A stretch of 64,000 nt of DNA from Streptomyces phaeoluteigriseus (GCF_001896135.2 NZ_MPOH02000009.1:46867-110866), one strand, 5' to 3'; positions 19,205 to 28,433 are shown, counted from the first letter of the stretch. Made by a program: numbers and translations. The notes: generated by a model not told the origin, from the sequence alone.

Positions 19205-20194
19205 TCAGTACCAGGTCATGACGGCCGCGCCGGCCGTCATGCCGCCGCCGACGGAGGCCATCAGGACGCGCTCGCCGCGGTTCAGTGGCGCGGCACGGTG
19301 GCTTTCGCTCAGGGTCAACGGGATGGAGGCGGCGGCGGTGTTGCCGTAGCGGTCCGCGGTGACGGCGACCTTGCGGGAGTCGATGCCCAGCGTGTCGGCG
19401 AGCGTGTGCACCAGTCGCAGGTTGCCCTGGTGGAAGACCGCGCGGTCGATGTCGTCGAGGTGCAGGCCGGACTCGTCCAGCGCCTGGTGCACGGCTTTGG
19501 GCACGTGCTGCACGGCCCAGTCCTTGACAGCCCGTCCATTCATCCGGAAGTGGTGGGCGGCCGGGTCCTGGAGGGTGGCGGCCGGCCGCCGCGAGCCGCC
19601 GCCCTCGACCCGGACGTGGTCGGTGGTCGTCCCGTCCGCGAGCAGGGAGGTGGCGTGGATGCCGTAGCCGTCGGGGACGCGTCCCACCAGCACGGCGCCC
19701 GCACCGTCGCCGAAGAGGCTGACCGTCCTGCGGTCCGTCCGGTCCATGATCGTCGAATAGGTGTCTGCGCCGATGACCAGGACGTTGCGCCAGTCGCGGT
19801 GGGCGCACAGCATGGCGTCGGCCACGTCCAGGGCGTACAGGAAGCCGGAGCAGACGGCGTTCAGGTCGAAGGCCGGCACGGTGCCCAGCCCGAGCTGTGC
19901 CTGCACGAAGACGGCGGTCGCCGGCTGGGGCTGGTCCGGGGTCGTGGTCGCCACGATCAGCGCGTCGATCTCGCTCGGCTCGTACGGGGCCCCGTGCGGA
20001 GGGCTCAGTAACTGGGTCGCGGCGGCCGCGGCGAGGTCGGACGTCGCCGACTCCTCGTCCACGTACCGCCGTTCACGGACGCCGGTACGCTCCTCGATCC
20101 ATTCCTCGCTGGTTGCCGCCCAGGCGCCGATCCGCTGGTTGTCCACGACACGGGACGGCACGTGTCCGGCGACACGAAGTATTCCATTCGGCAT
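19205..20194 (-). CDS. beta-ketoacyl-ACP synthase III (KAS III/FabH-like)
   Basis: A 329-residue condensing enzyme with the catalytic triad Cys115 (DLNAVCSGFLYAL), His255 (VFHQGN) and Asn285 (RYGNTAAAS). The N-terminus EEWIEERTGVRERRY is typical of FabH. It condenses a short acyl-CoA with malonyl-ACP or acts as an acyltransferase. The start ATG at 20194 follows AAGGGGAA. No ACP, FabD or other fatty-acid synthase genes are near, so this is a pathway-specific paralogue feeding the downstream aminotransferase and acyl-CoA dehydrogenase. Confidence 0.9.
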   Translation of the reverse strand: MPNGILRVAGHVPSRVVDNQRIGAWAATSEEWIEERTGVRERRYVDEESATSDLAAAAATQLLSPPHGAPYEPSEIDALIVATTTPDQPQPATAVFVQAQLGLGTVPAFDLNAVCSGFLYALDVADAMLCAHRDWRNVLVIGADTYSTIMDRTDRRTVSLFGDGAGAVLVGRVPDGYGIHATSLLADGTTTDHVRVEGGGSRRPAATLQDPAAHHFRMNGRAVKDWAVQHVPKAVHQALDESGLHLDDIDRAVFHQGNLRLVHTLADTLGIDSRKVAVTADRYGNTAAASIPLTLSESHRAAPLNRGERVLMASVGGGMTAGAAVMTWY

Positions 20195-20275
20195 GGATTC
20201 CCCTTTTGAAGCATTGATCCCGTAATGACCAATCGGTGCTGTGAGACCCGTCTACCGCAGCCCTACGGCGGTAAA

Positions 20276-20299
20276 CAATCACCCCACCGCTTGTGATTG
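20276..20299. promoter_or_regulatory. candidate operator or attenuator inverted repeat
   Basis: CAATCAC (20276-20282) and GTGATTG (20293-20299) form a perfect 7-bp inverted repeat with a 10-bp spacer, 82 bp before the KAS III start and just after the stop of the possible 21-residue peptide gene. It could be a regulator site or a weak attenuator. Confidence 0.3.
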
Positions 20300-20302
20300 G
20301 TA

Positions 20303-20368
20303 TCACTGAGTGACATTCCAGCCACCGAAGGTGATGCCGGTCGGGCCAAAATGTTCCGAGATTCGCAT
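20303..20368 (-). CDS. possible small peptide gene (21 residues)
   Basis: ATG at 20368 to TGA at 20303 would encode 21 residues beginning MRISEHFGPTG and ending GGWNVTQ. GAGG lies 8 bases upstream and a stronger AGGAGGAG lies further back. It is the only short frame with a ribosome site between the KAS III gene and the upstream remnant zone, and it is co-directional with the operon. The hydrophobic/Gly-rich end and lack of a Lys/Arg bias do not identify a family. It could be a leader peptide, a peptide natural-product precursor or chance. Confidence 0.3.
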   Translation of the reverse strand: MRISEHFGPTGITFGGWNVTQ

Positions 20369-20981
20369 TATGTCCGCCTCGCGGTTCTCCTCCTGCGGGC
20401 CGAAAGGGATACTGCGCCACGGCGTACGATCGCGACACAGCCGGAGACGACGCAGGCAAGGACAGACAGCCGGGCAGTCCGGGGCGGAGCTCGGTACCGA
20501 CCACCCCACACCTGCTTTGCACAGCAGTTGAACGATCCGCAAGGGGAGTCTTCAGGTCATGGCCGAAGACATTTCATCGCATGCCGTCAACCATGGACCG
20601 GAATGCCGTTACCGCTGAACCTTTTCGGCAGGCTGACATGGGGCGCCGGTCGATGTTCGGCGCCGGTCGAGGTGCTCGCGCACAGCCGACCAGCCCCCAG
20701 GCTCTGCCGTCGAGGCGCTCCTGGCTGGTGGATCACAGTCCGCCGCACGCACCCCGGGCGCCGGCCCTCGAGGTCAACAGACGGCATCCGCGCCGCCCAG
20801 GCCGACCTGCTCGACGCACTGCCCGGCATCACCTCGCTGAACCAAACCGTGATCGCGGCCGACACCACTGCAGGACGTGGGGCGGCCTTCATCTGCTCCC
20901 GTGCTCCGGCCAGGGTCCCTACCGAGCAGCGACGAGGCGATGACCGCCGCTGGTGGCTTAATTCACCAGTAGTGCCGTCGA
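20369..20981. other. non-coding or degenerate region
   Basis: No gene supported in about 610 bp. Frames are short, start without ribosome sites and match nothing recognisable. A plus-strand segment at about 20783-20935 (IRAAQADLLDALPGITSLNQ) reads like a decayed coding sequence whose family I cannot name. This is where the left conserved block gives way to the insertion-rich zone. Confidence 0.4.
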
Positions 20982-20994
20982 TTGTTCACGGGCT

Positions 20995-21235
20995 TGGGCG
21001 CTCCGGTCCATGACGCCTGGTGGGTCCAGGCCTGCAAGATCCACGGCGAGCGGGGCGGCACCCGGGAGCTGATCGAGGTCCTGCTACTGAACCGGCACCT
21101 CGCCCACGAACACGTCGTCGTGGGACTGGCCACCGCCCTGCGGCTGGCGCCCTCACTGCCGACGCTGCCGCGCTGGAAGCCCGGAAGGCTGCTCAGGCAG
21201 AGGACGAGCCGATCGTCGGTGCCTCCGTCCCAGGG
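20995..21235 (+). mobile_element. IS21-family transposase (IstA) 3' fragment
   Basis: Codons read GAPVHDAWWVQACKIHGE, GTRELIEVLLLNRHLAHEHV and, after a frame change near 21137, GALTADAAALEARKAAQAED. These are the closing segments of Streptomyces IS21-type IstA transposases. The catalytic DDE core and istB are absent, and there is a frameshift, so the element is dead. It directly abuts the leucine-rich repeat gene and seems to have replaced its 5' end. Confidence 0.7.
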
Positions 21236-21240
21236 CTGCA

Positions 21241-21843
21241 CGGCGAGACGCCGGCGACCGTCACGTCGCTGCCCTGGACCTGGGCCACAACGCGCTCACG
21301 TCGATTCCCGACGAGCTGGGCAGGCTGACGGAGCTCAGCGACTGCCTCTACCTGCACGACAACCAGCTGTCACGGATTCCGGACGCCGTGGGAAAGCTGA
21401 CCAGGCTGCGATACCTCAACATCGGCGAGAACACCCTCACGACCCTCCCCGAGGCCATCGGCAGGATGACGAGCCTCATCGAGCTCAGGGCACAGCACAA
21501 CCGGCTGACCACGTTGCCCGACTCCATCGGCCGGCTCCGCAACCTGCGCGAGCTCTGGCTCCGAGGAAACACGATCGAGCACTTGCCGCCGTCGACTGCT
21601 GAACTGCACGAACTGCGTCACTTGGACCTGCGCGAGAACTTTGTGTCGGAGCTGCCGCCGTCGCTGGCCGGCCTGCCGCGGCTACGTCAGATCGACCTGC
21701 GGAGCAACCGCCTCAGCCACTTGCCGGACTGGCTCACTCTGCTTCCATCGATGGAGAAGCTCGATCTGCGATGGAACAACATCGATCCCTCCCTGCCGCT
21801 GCTGACCGAACTCGAGCGACGGGGATGTGTCGTCTTGACGTGA
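21241..21843 (+). pseudogene. leucine-rich repeat protein lacking a normal start
   Basis: Seven to eight LRR units run without a break from about 21262 (HVAALDLGHNALTSIPDELG) to the TGA at 21841: consensus LxxLxLxxNxLxxLPxxIG, as in LYLHDNQLSRIPDAVGKLT and LDLRENFVSELPPSLAGLP. In this frame the nearest upstream stop is at 21070, and no ATG, GTG or TTG with a ribosome site precedes the first repeats; the first GTG (21388) would cut off two units. The 5' end is joined to an IS21 fragment. Such proteins are usually cytosolic protein-binding scaffolds. Probably a 5'-truncated gene; expression from a fused start is not excluded. Confidence 0.7.
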
Positions 21844-22603
21844 GCGAGACGACACGCGATCTCTCACAGAAGTGCCGTCCGCCCTGGACGGAACGGCCCC
21901 TACGCTGGTCGCTGCGGAGCGGATCGCGGGACTGTGCCCGTCTCTCGTGAGACACGGGCTCGTCCATGCCCCGTGACAGGGGAATCGCCGCGATATCTCA
22001 CACCCATGACAGTGCACCTTCCCCGGAAACCGGCGCTGACCTGCGCCAACGCGCAGACCCTCGCTGTCTCTCATCCCACTGCCACAAACCCGAGAGATCG
22101 TACGAAGGACACCTCCGCGTACCCAGGAGACGCATCGAACGAATCGCCGTCGCCTCCAAAGACGACAGTCAGGACGGCGAGAGCGGCGGGGACCAGGAGG
22201 AACGAGAGCTCAAGCGCGCTGCATGGATCGGCAACCAGCGCTCGCGGGCCGCGGCCCTCTCCCCCGAGCGCGTGGAACAGCTCTTTGCCATCGGCATGCG
22301 CTGGACATGATGTACGGATGGGAAGCAGGGCCGGGACAGGATGAGCCGGCCAGCGCCGATGGTTCACCGCAGCCACGCATCCATGCGCTGTGCGGATCAT
22401 GCGGCCAGCCCTCGCCGACGCGTAGCCGGCGGGTGTGCCAACGGCGGTCGGAGCGGTCCCTGATGCTCGCGCGGGAGCGGCGCCTCTCGTCGCCCGGTGA
22501 ATCGGACAACTGCTCCTGGAGCATGCGACGACATCGTGGACGGCCGGGCGAAGCACCGGCTCGGCGAGATCAACCCATCCACGACCGTGACGACCGCGAC
22601 AGC
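21844..22603. other. degenerate region around the helicase remnant
   Basis: Apart from the helicase-associated fragment, I see no gene in these 760 bp. Open frames on both strands are mutually overlapping and lack ribosome sites. Confidence 0.4.
22205..22312 (+). pseudogene. helicase-associated-domain remnant (1)
   Basis: The codons AAWIGNQRSRAAALSPERVEQLFAIGMRW, ending at a TGA at 22308-22310, match the last helicase-associated domain of the large Streptomyces helicases found on linear plasmids and chromosome ends. No helicase motor domain is present. The sequence before it (about 22010-22200) reads loosely like interdomain sequence but is not assignable. Confidence 0.55.
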
Positions 22604-23203
22604 TCAATGAGCCACGGCATTGCCCGGCCTGCCGTAGTCCGCCAGAGCCTCGGCGGCCCGGCTCCGGTATGCACGGAAACGGCGCAGGTACGACCGTGCC
22701 AGAGGGCCAGGCGGGACCCCCCTGGCGAAGGCTCGCATGTTGCGTTCGCCCGCGTTGTAGCCCAAGGCGAGGAGTTCGTCGCGCGTGTAGCGGCGCACGT
22801 GCCGCCTCGGAAGGCTCCGGTCGAGGTCCTTCAGGTGCAAGGCCGCCGCGTGGATGGCGAAAGCGGGATCGTCGCGAAGGTCTTGCCACCGCTCCGACAG
22901 TCCGTGCGTTCGCCGAACCCGCTCGAACGTCGCACGGTGCATGTTGGCCACTCCGAAGGCCGCCTCGGGCTTCCACCACTGCCACAGCCGCTCCAACAGC
23001 GGATGGTGCGGCTTGTACGCCTCATTGTGGAGCACGGTCATCACGAGCAGGGGCGACACTGCGGCCTCCTCCGCGCTGCGCACGACATACGCGGCGTAGT
23101 CGGCCGGATCGTAGCCACCGGGCCGCAACGGTGGCGTCCGAACGCCACCGCGGTCCACCGGTTGCGACCGTTGCTTCGACGCCGCCGTCGACCGCTCGGC
23201 CAT
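22604..23203 (-). CDS. lytic transglycosylase (SLT-fold) family protein
   Basis: A 199-residue protein with the goose-lysozyme/SLT fold: SPLLVMTVLHNEAYKPHHPL supplies the presumed catalytic Glu, AAFGVANMHRATFERVRR is the GVxQ/M-type second motif, and LALGYNAGERNMRAF the AYNAG-type third motif. It should cut glycan strands of peptidoglycan. ATG 23203 is preferred over GTG 23209 because of GAGAGG upstream. There is no signal peptide, so export by lysis, plasmid transfer machinery or a phage-like setting is possible; such enzymes often accompany conjugative elements. Confidence 0.75.
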   Translation of the reverse strand: MAERSTAASKQRSQPVDRGGVRTPPLRPGGYDPADYAAYVVRSAEEAAVSPLLVMTVLHNEAYKPHHPLLERLWQWWKPEAAFGVANMHRATFERVRRTHGLSERWQDLRDDPAFAIHAAALHLKDLDRSLPRRHVRRYTRDELLALGYNAGERNMRAFARGVPPGPLARSYLRRFRAYRSRAAEALADYGRPGNAVAH

Positions 23204-23807
23204 CCCCACTCACCTCTCCCCTGCCGCCTGCCCCCGCCTGAACAGCATGATGTCTGCCATCCAGAGGTGCGCGTGCCCGCGCTGGACCGGCCTCAATCCA
23301 GCACACCGGATCGCCGATCCGCCTCCCCCAGCCCGTGCACGCCGCCACGACATAGCGATCCGCTGTACTCACAGGTCACATTACGAAGCGCCCCGATGCC
23401 ATCCGGCTTCCAGCCAACGAGTCGCTGCCCCACGCCGCAGCTTGGCCCGCGGGCGAACCCATCCGCCAACGGCACTCGAACACAGGCGCGCGCCAGCCCG
23501 CCCACCGCCATGCCCTGCCCTGCCCCAGACACAGGCAGCTTGTCCAAGCGTCGCCGCACACACGATCACCGCACCTGAACCCTGCACAACGCAGATGACA
23601 CGACCCGATCCCCAACCAGCCAACTGAAGACCCACAGGCCGGCTCCCCCCACCCCAGCCCAGCTCAGCACCCACCATCCGTGAGGTCGATATTTTGGCGG
23701 GTCGCCCGCCCGTCGAATGCGGCGAAGATCCGACCAGGGAGGGACGGGCTTCGTGCCATGGTCGTACGGCGGTTGTGCGCCGTCCGGCCCGGTACCGCGA
23801 CCGGGCG
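23204..23807. other. region with no supported gene
   Basis: About 600 bp without a credible coding sequence. The overlapping frames have no ribosome sites and the base composition is slightly less GC-rich than in the flanking genes. Confidence 0.4.
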
Positions 23808-24654
23808 TCAGCCGGCCCGGCGGGCGGTGACCAGCAGGTACTCCCACTCCATGACCGTCCCGTCCCGCCCCGCCGCCAGATTCCCGTCGCGGGCCAGGGC
23901 CGCCAGGTCCCGGTCCAGTGCGGCGGCCCGATCGGGCTCGCCCGCGATGTTCTTGTAGACGGAGATGGTCGGGCCGTAGCGCTCCTTGAAATAGTCCCGG
24001 AACGCCTCGGGCGTGGGGAAGAGGTCGATCCGGACCGTCCGGCGCTCGGCGCGCACGTCCGTGACCCGGTCGCCGAGGAGGCCGCGCACATGGTCCTCGT
24101 CCCCCCACAGCGGGGGCGGCGGCGCCCCCGGCGGGGGGCGGCGGCGCGTAGGGCTTCATCGCGGCGAACATCCGGCCGATGAACCCCTGGGGCGTCCAGC
24201 TCAGCAGGCCGATGGTGCCGCCGGGGCGGCAGACCCGGACCATTTCGTCGGCGGCCTGACGATGGTGCGGGGCGAACATCACGCCGACGCAGGACAGCAC
24301 GGTGTCGAACTCCGCGTCGCCGAACGGCAGGGCCTCGGCGTCGGCCTCCTGCCAGGTGAGCTGAGCGCCCTGCTCGGCGGCCACGCGCCGACCGGCCTCG
24401 AACAGTTCGGGGGTCAGGTCGGAGGCGACGACGTCCGCACCGGCGAGGGCCGCCGGGATCGCGGCATTGCCGGAGCCGGCCCCGACGTCCAGGACCCGCT
24501 GGCCGGGGCGCACGTCGCACGCCTCGACCAGGACCGCCCCCAGTTCGGGGATGACCTCGGAGGCCACGGACGGGTAGTCCCCCTGGGCCCACATCGCGCG
24601 GTGCTTGGCCTTCAGCGCACGGTCGGCGTCGGTCGTGCTGTTCTGCGTCGTCAT
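23808..24654 (-). CDS. class I SAM methyltransferase, with a frameshift
   Basis: About 281 residues. The start ATG at 24654 begins MTTQNSTTDADRALKAKHR. Motif I is VLDVGAGSGNAAIPAAL, then ALPFGDAEFDTVLSCVGVMF, as in UbiE/Coq5-like enzymes. The frame breaks near 24140, in a run of five G (minus strand GCCGGGGGCG): with four G the protein continues AGAPPPPLWGDEDHVRGLL and ends KNIAGEPDRAAALD... to the TGA at 23808. Here a base appears added rather than lost. Such small actinobacterial methyltransferases lack known substrates. It stands alone. Confidence 0.75.
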
Positions 24655-25049
24655 GGCTGCGCTCCTCACCGGTCGGACGGCGGTTTCGCGCCGACGGTCT
24701 CGAGCGAGCTCCGCCTCCTCCTTACGAGCGTAGTGACGAGCCGGGAGAGTGTCTCGCCGTCTGATGCTTGGGATTCGGCGTGCCGGGCGAGCGCGTTGAG
24801 GGCATCACCGGTCAGAGGAAGCACCTGCACAAAAGCGCCGGAGGGCTTTGACGGCCAGGTAGTCGATGACGCCCTTGGCGAGCAGGAGTATGAGAGTGTC
24901 GGCTTCGGGTTGCTCACTGCTGGTGGGCATGTGCCGGCCCTCGAAGGCGATCTGGTCGGCGGGATGCCATGGCTTGTGGACCGCTAGTCCCAGAAGAGCG
25001 CCCAGGGCAGTGCTGAAGTGCTCTCGTGCGGCGAACAACCGGCGTTCCA
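24655..25049. other. region with no supported gene
   Basis: No recognisable gene or repeat in about 390 bp. A minus-strand frame here (24805-25305) runs through the helicase remnant on the other strand and lacks a start signal. Confidence 0.4.
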
Positions 25050-25244
25050 ACGGGCGTGCAAGCCCTCGCGCAGTACATCGAGCGGGAAGGCGGCCTGCCG
25101 CGGCGGGCCGTCGTCGAGCGGCTGCCCGATGGCAGCGAGCACCGCACCGGGATCTGGATCGGCAACCAGAGAGCCCGCCGCGACCGGCTCCACGCCGAAC
25201 AACTCGCCTCATTCGCTGACCTCGGCGTGGAGTGGGCGCGGTAA
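25050..25244 (+). pseudogene. helicase-associated-domain remnant (2)
   Basis: The frame reads VQALAQYIEREGGLPRR, then AVVERLPDGSEHRTGIWIGN and QRARRDRLHAEQLASFADLG, ending at TAA 25242-25244. This is a near-complete last helicase-associated domain of Streptomyces terminal helicases. Everything upstream (motor domains) is missing. A third, weaker trace (QAVVERLPP) is at about 25630-25655. Confidence 0.65.
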
Positions 25245-25298
25245 GGAGGGGATGAAACCGCGTGGAAGTGACGGAGATCCGCTGAGAGGATCCCAGAC

Positions 25299-25577
25299 AT
25301 GGCAAGCCCCACCGCGGAAGAACTTCTCGCCAGTGTCAGCGGTCTGACCCCTGAGCGCGCGCAGCAGGTTGCTGACGACATCGATGAGTGCAGACGCCTG
25401 CTGGCGACGGGCGCCGACATGGATGCAGTACAGCAGCATCTGAAAGATCAAGGCGTCGGCATGATCCAGGCCATCCTCATCACCACCCGGCTCCTGGGCG
25501 ACCACCCCAGCAGACTGCGCGCGGCACGAGAGGCCGTGGAGGGCAGCCCAGCCCGAAACGCAACACCCCCTGAGTAG
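25299..25577 (+). CDS. hypothetical small helical protein
   Basis: A 92-residue protein, unrecognised. ATG 25299 has GAGAGGA 8-10 bases upstream. It begins MASPTAEELLASVSGLTPER and looks all-helical and acidic (DDIDECRRLLATGADMDAVQ), with a hydrophobic centre. No signal peptide. It lies between decayed helicase and DUF5958 genes; codon use is normal for the genome, so it is probably real. Confidence 0.6.
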   Translation: MASPTAEELLASVSGLTPERAQQVADDIDECRRLLATGADMDAVQQHLKDQGVGMIQAILITTRLLGDHPSRLRAAREAVEGSPARNATPPE

Positions 25578-25742
25578 GTTTCTTCCATCTCAGGCACGTG
25601 GAACGGCAGCCTGCCCGGCGAGCCAGGCCGTCGTCGAACGGCTCCCCCCCCACACACACACCAGACGGAGCACCGCCCTGGCATCCGGCACGCCGACGGC
25701 CGGGCCCCCGCCCGAACCGGCAGCGTGGAATTGCTCCAAGAC

Positions 25743-26174
25743 ATGACCGAAACGAGCAGTCGGGACAGCCGCGCCCTCCGGCGCGAGACCGACCACGTCG
25801 TCAACGAGGTCGCCCAAGGGCTCCGCACGTTGGACGACGGTGCGGCCTGGTTCTCCGACCTCTCCCCGGCAGGCCGACAGGAGGTACTGCGGGAGGTCGC
25901 CGGCTACGCGTTGCAGGCACACATCACGGCCGCAGACGGCCGCGCGGGAGTCGCGCGGTCCGGAGTCAAGCCCACAGCCAATCCTTCAGTGATGATCTGC
26001 ATGGACCCGCCCCGCAGCGGGTTCGCCGGCCTCCCCGCCGATGAGCACGAGAAGGCGTTTCGTGTCCTCGTCTCCGTGTTCGCCGTCGCCGACACCCGCC
26101 GCAGGCAGAAATACTGCAGGGGCACCTGCGGACACGCATGGCACAACCTGCCCACGGCAACCAAGGAGCCGTAA
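25743..26174 (+). CDS. DUF5958 family protein
   Basis: About 143 residues resembling the Streptomyces family DUF5958: VNEVAQGLRTLDDGAAWFSDLSP is the N-terminal hallmark and VLVSVFAVADTRRRQKYCRGTCGHAWHNL the C-terminal one (split here), with Cys/His residues that could bind metal. ATG 25743 is chosen over GTG 25725, but neither has a strong ribosome site. Function unknown; the family is scattered in accessory regions. Confidence 0.65.
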   Translation: MTETSSRDSRALRRETDHVVNEVAQGLRTLDDGAAWFSDLSPAGRQEVLREVAGYALQAHITAADGRAGVARSGVKPTANPSVMICMDPPRSGFAGLPADEHEKAFRVLVSVFAVADTRRRQKYCRGTCGHAWHNLPTATKEP

Positions 26175-26523
26175 CAGCGGCTCTCTCGAGAGGATCATGG
26201 CCGTCTCCGACGCGGACCTGGTGGGGAGGGGTCAGCCGTACCCGTACCCGCGATTCTAAGACGCGCACGCCTTCGCGCACGGGGCGCGCTCACCAACCGC
26301 TCCCCCACCGGCCACCCACCGGCGGCGGGTAGAGGGCTCGGCCGCCTCAGCCCGGGGTGGGCTGGGGCGGCGGGGCGGCCCGGTCGGGGGCCAGCCCACC
26401 ACTTGGTGATGTTCGGCTGCATCTCGGTGGTGGTGCGCATCCTGGCTTCCCAGTCGTGTCCGGCCGGGCCGCGGCTGCCCTCGCAGCCGGTGCAGCCGTC
26501 CGCGCCGTGGATGTGACCGGCTA
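26175..26523. other. intergenic region downstream of the symporter
   Basis: About 350 bp without a secure gene. A minus-strand frame right after the symporter stop reads GHIHGADGCTGCEGSRGPAG and MQPNITKWWAGPRPGR, which has coding character, but I see no start codon with a ribosome site; it may be a C-terminal piece of the symporter or a small partner protein. Confidence 0.35.
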
Positions 26524-28098
26524 TCAAGGCGTTGACCGGACGTGCTCCGCGCCGCGCACCTCGCCGGCCGCCCGGCGTCGATCCGTGACGCTGCCCAGCC
26601 AGCCCAGCAGGAATCCGGCCGGCACCGTCACCAGGCCTGGGATCGTCACGTCCCAGACCCTGAAGTCCTGGCCGGGGAAGATCGACGCGGGTGTGCCGGA
26701 CGTATACGGCGACAGCACCAGCGCCGCGATGCTCAGCACCGTGGCTCCCCACAGGCACCACAGCGCACCGCGGGCGGTGAAGCCGGGCCAGTACAGGGCG
26801 TACAGCAGGACGGGCGCGAGCGCGGCGCCGCAGACGGCGAGCCAGAGCGTCGAGACGACCACCAGGTTCCAGTCGGCGACGACGACCGCCACGAGCGCGG
26901 CCAGAGCGCCCGTCAGCGCCGCCGACCACCGCGACGCGGTTCCGTCCGCCTTCTCCGCCGGGTGGCTCCCGGCGGTCTTGCCGTACGCGCCCAGCACGTC
27001 CCGTCCCAGGGCGATGCCGGCGGCGAGGGTCACATCCACGACGGCCGCGAGCGCGGTCAGGAAGAGGACGCAGGCCAGGGCCGCGACCAGGAGGCCGCCG
27101 CCGTCGAGTGCCCGCCCCAGCATCAGCGGCGTGAAGACCTGCGCCGACGGGCCGGCCTGGCGCAGCGCCTCACCGACGAGGGCCGCGGCGCCGACGCCGA
27201 CGACGGTGAGCGCGCCGTACAGCAGGGTGAGTTCGGTGAGCATCCAGCGCCCGCCGGTGCGGGCGCCGCGCGGGCTCTTCGTCGAGATCGCCCGCATGAG
27301 TACGGCGGGCATCGCCAGCGTGGCCATCGACATGCCGAAGGTCTGCCCGATCCGGTTCACGGCGCCCACCCACCCGTCACCGGTGTAGCCGCCCGGACGC
27401 AGATACGCCTCGCCCATCCGCGAGCCGTGCGCGGCGGCGTCGAGCAGCCGCCCCGGGTCCCCGCCGAAGCGGTCGAGCACCAGCACGGCAGCGACCACCA
27501 GCACGGGCAGGGCGATCGCCGACTTCGCGAGCATCACCACGCCGGTGCCCCGGATCCCGCCACTGACGGCGAGCGCCGTCATCACGCAGCCGATGACCAA
27601 TATGCAGCCGGTCCGCGTACCGGGCTGCCCGATCAGCGCCGCGGCGACGTTGCCGACCACCACCAACTGCACGACCAGCAGAGGGAAGCAGACGAGCAGG
27701 GTCACCGCGCCCCACGAGACGCGCACGGCGGGCCCGCCGCTGCCGCGCGCGTCCAGCATGTCCGCGGGCGTCAACGAGGCGTGCCTGCGCAGCGGCTCGA
27801 TGATCAGCACGAGGAGCAGCATGACCCCGATCAGGCTGCCCAGCATCACGCTGAGGCCGTCGAAGCCGGACGTGGCGACCATGCCCACCAGTACGGTGAC
27901 CGTCGCGACCGTGGTGGTGTCGCCGCCCATCGCGATGCCCTGCTGCCAGGAGCGCAGCCTGCGCTTCTCGGACCGTACGAGAGCCCGGTCGTCCTCGTCG
28001 GCGCCAGTGACGATGCACAGCATCAGGCAGATCACGACGAACACCGAGAACACGGCGAAGACGAGGGACCGGGACGAGGGATCGAGCAGCGTGGTCAC
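26524..28098 (-). CDS. sodium:solute symporter (SSS family, acetate/monocarboxylate-type)
   Basis: A 524-residue polytopic transporter with about 13 membrane helices. Family features include GFDGLSVMLGSLIGVMLLL, ADMLDARGSGGPAVRVSW and GQTFGMSMATLAMPAVLMR, close to the ActP-like cation/acetate symporters. I chose GTG 28098 because GGAGG lies 5 bases before it; the GTG at 28104 would have no spacing. Its start overlaps the stop of the upstream DUF485 gene, the usual arrangement for ActP-type transporters. Probably imports a short monocarboxylate with sodium. Confidence 0.88.
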   Translation of the reverse strand: MTTLLDPSSRSLVFAVFSVFVVICLMLCIVTGADEDDRALVRSEKRRLRSWQQGIAMGGDTTTVATVTVLVGMVATSGFDGLSVMLGSLIGVMLLLVLIIEPLRRHASLTPADMLDARGSGGPAVRVSWGAVTLLVCFPLLVVQLVVVGNVAAALIGQPGTRTGCILVIGCVMTALAVSGGIRGTGVVMLAKSAIALPVLVVAAVLVLDRFGGDPGRLLDAAAHGSRMGEAYLRPGGYTGDGWVGAVNRIGQTFGMSMATLAMPAVLMRAISTKSPRGARTGGRWMLTELTLLYGALTVVGVGAAALVGEALRQAGPSAQVFTPLMLGRALDGGGLLVAALACVLFLTALAAVVDVTLAAGIALGRDVLGAYGKTAGSHPAEKADGTASRWSAALTGALAALVAVVVADWNLVVVSTLWLAVCGAALAPVLLYALYWPGFTARGALWCLWGATVLSIAALVLSPYTSGTPASIFPGQDFRVWDVTIPGLVTVPAGFLLGWLGSVTDRRRAAGEVRGAEHVRSTP

Positions 28099-28433
28099 GA
28101 CCACCTCCGGGCACCCGGCTGCGGCTCGAGCCGGTCGATCCGTCGCCCGTACACCACGAGCGCGTGCACACCGACGCCGAACGGCACCACGGCCAGGAGC
28201 ACACCGAGGCTCACCGGCCCGGCGATCCGCGTACCGTACAAGGCCGGTACGAGGGAGGCGGGCAGCACATAGAGCAGCCAGGCCACGGCGATCCGGACGC
28301 CGAGCCGCAGCCCGACGGCCAGGCGCGCCGTCTCCTCGGCGTCGGGTCGCTCCTGCTCCGCGGGAGGTCGCCCGGCGGCTGCGAATGGGTCATGGTGCGG
28401 CGGCCCGTGCCAGGGCTGCGGTCCGAAGGACAT
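28095..28433 (-). CDS. DUF485 membrane protein, symporter partner
   Basis: A 112-residue protein starting MSFGPQPWHGPPHHDPFAA, with two membrane helices (VAWLLYVLPASLVPALYG and GVLLAVVPFGVGVHALVVYG) as in DUF485/YjcH. The ATG at 28433 is chosen over the longer frame to 28595, which has no family character. It overlaps the symporter start by 4 bp, so the two are coupled. Its exact role in transport is not established in the family. Confidence 0.8.
   Translation of the reverse strand: MSFGPQPWHGPPHHDPFAAAGRPPAEQERPDAEETARLAVGLRLGVRIAVAWLLYVLPASLVPALYGTRIAGPVSLGVLLAVVPFGVGVHALVVYGRRIDRLEPQPGARRWS

Noticed and set aside
20783..20935. Open plus-strand segment in the gap before the IS21 fragment
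   Set aside because: No family, start or ribosome site; left as degenerate sequence.
26200..26265. Possible tRNA in the gap downstream of the DUF5958 gene
   Set aside because: No cloverleaf with TTC loop and acceptor pairing could be built.
26542..28272. 576-codon plus-strand frame opposite the symporter
   Set aside because: Shadow rich in Gln, Arg, His; no start signal.
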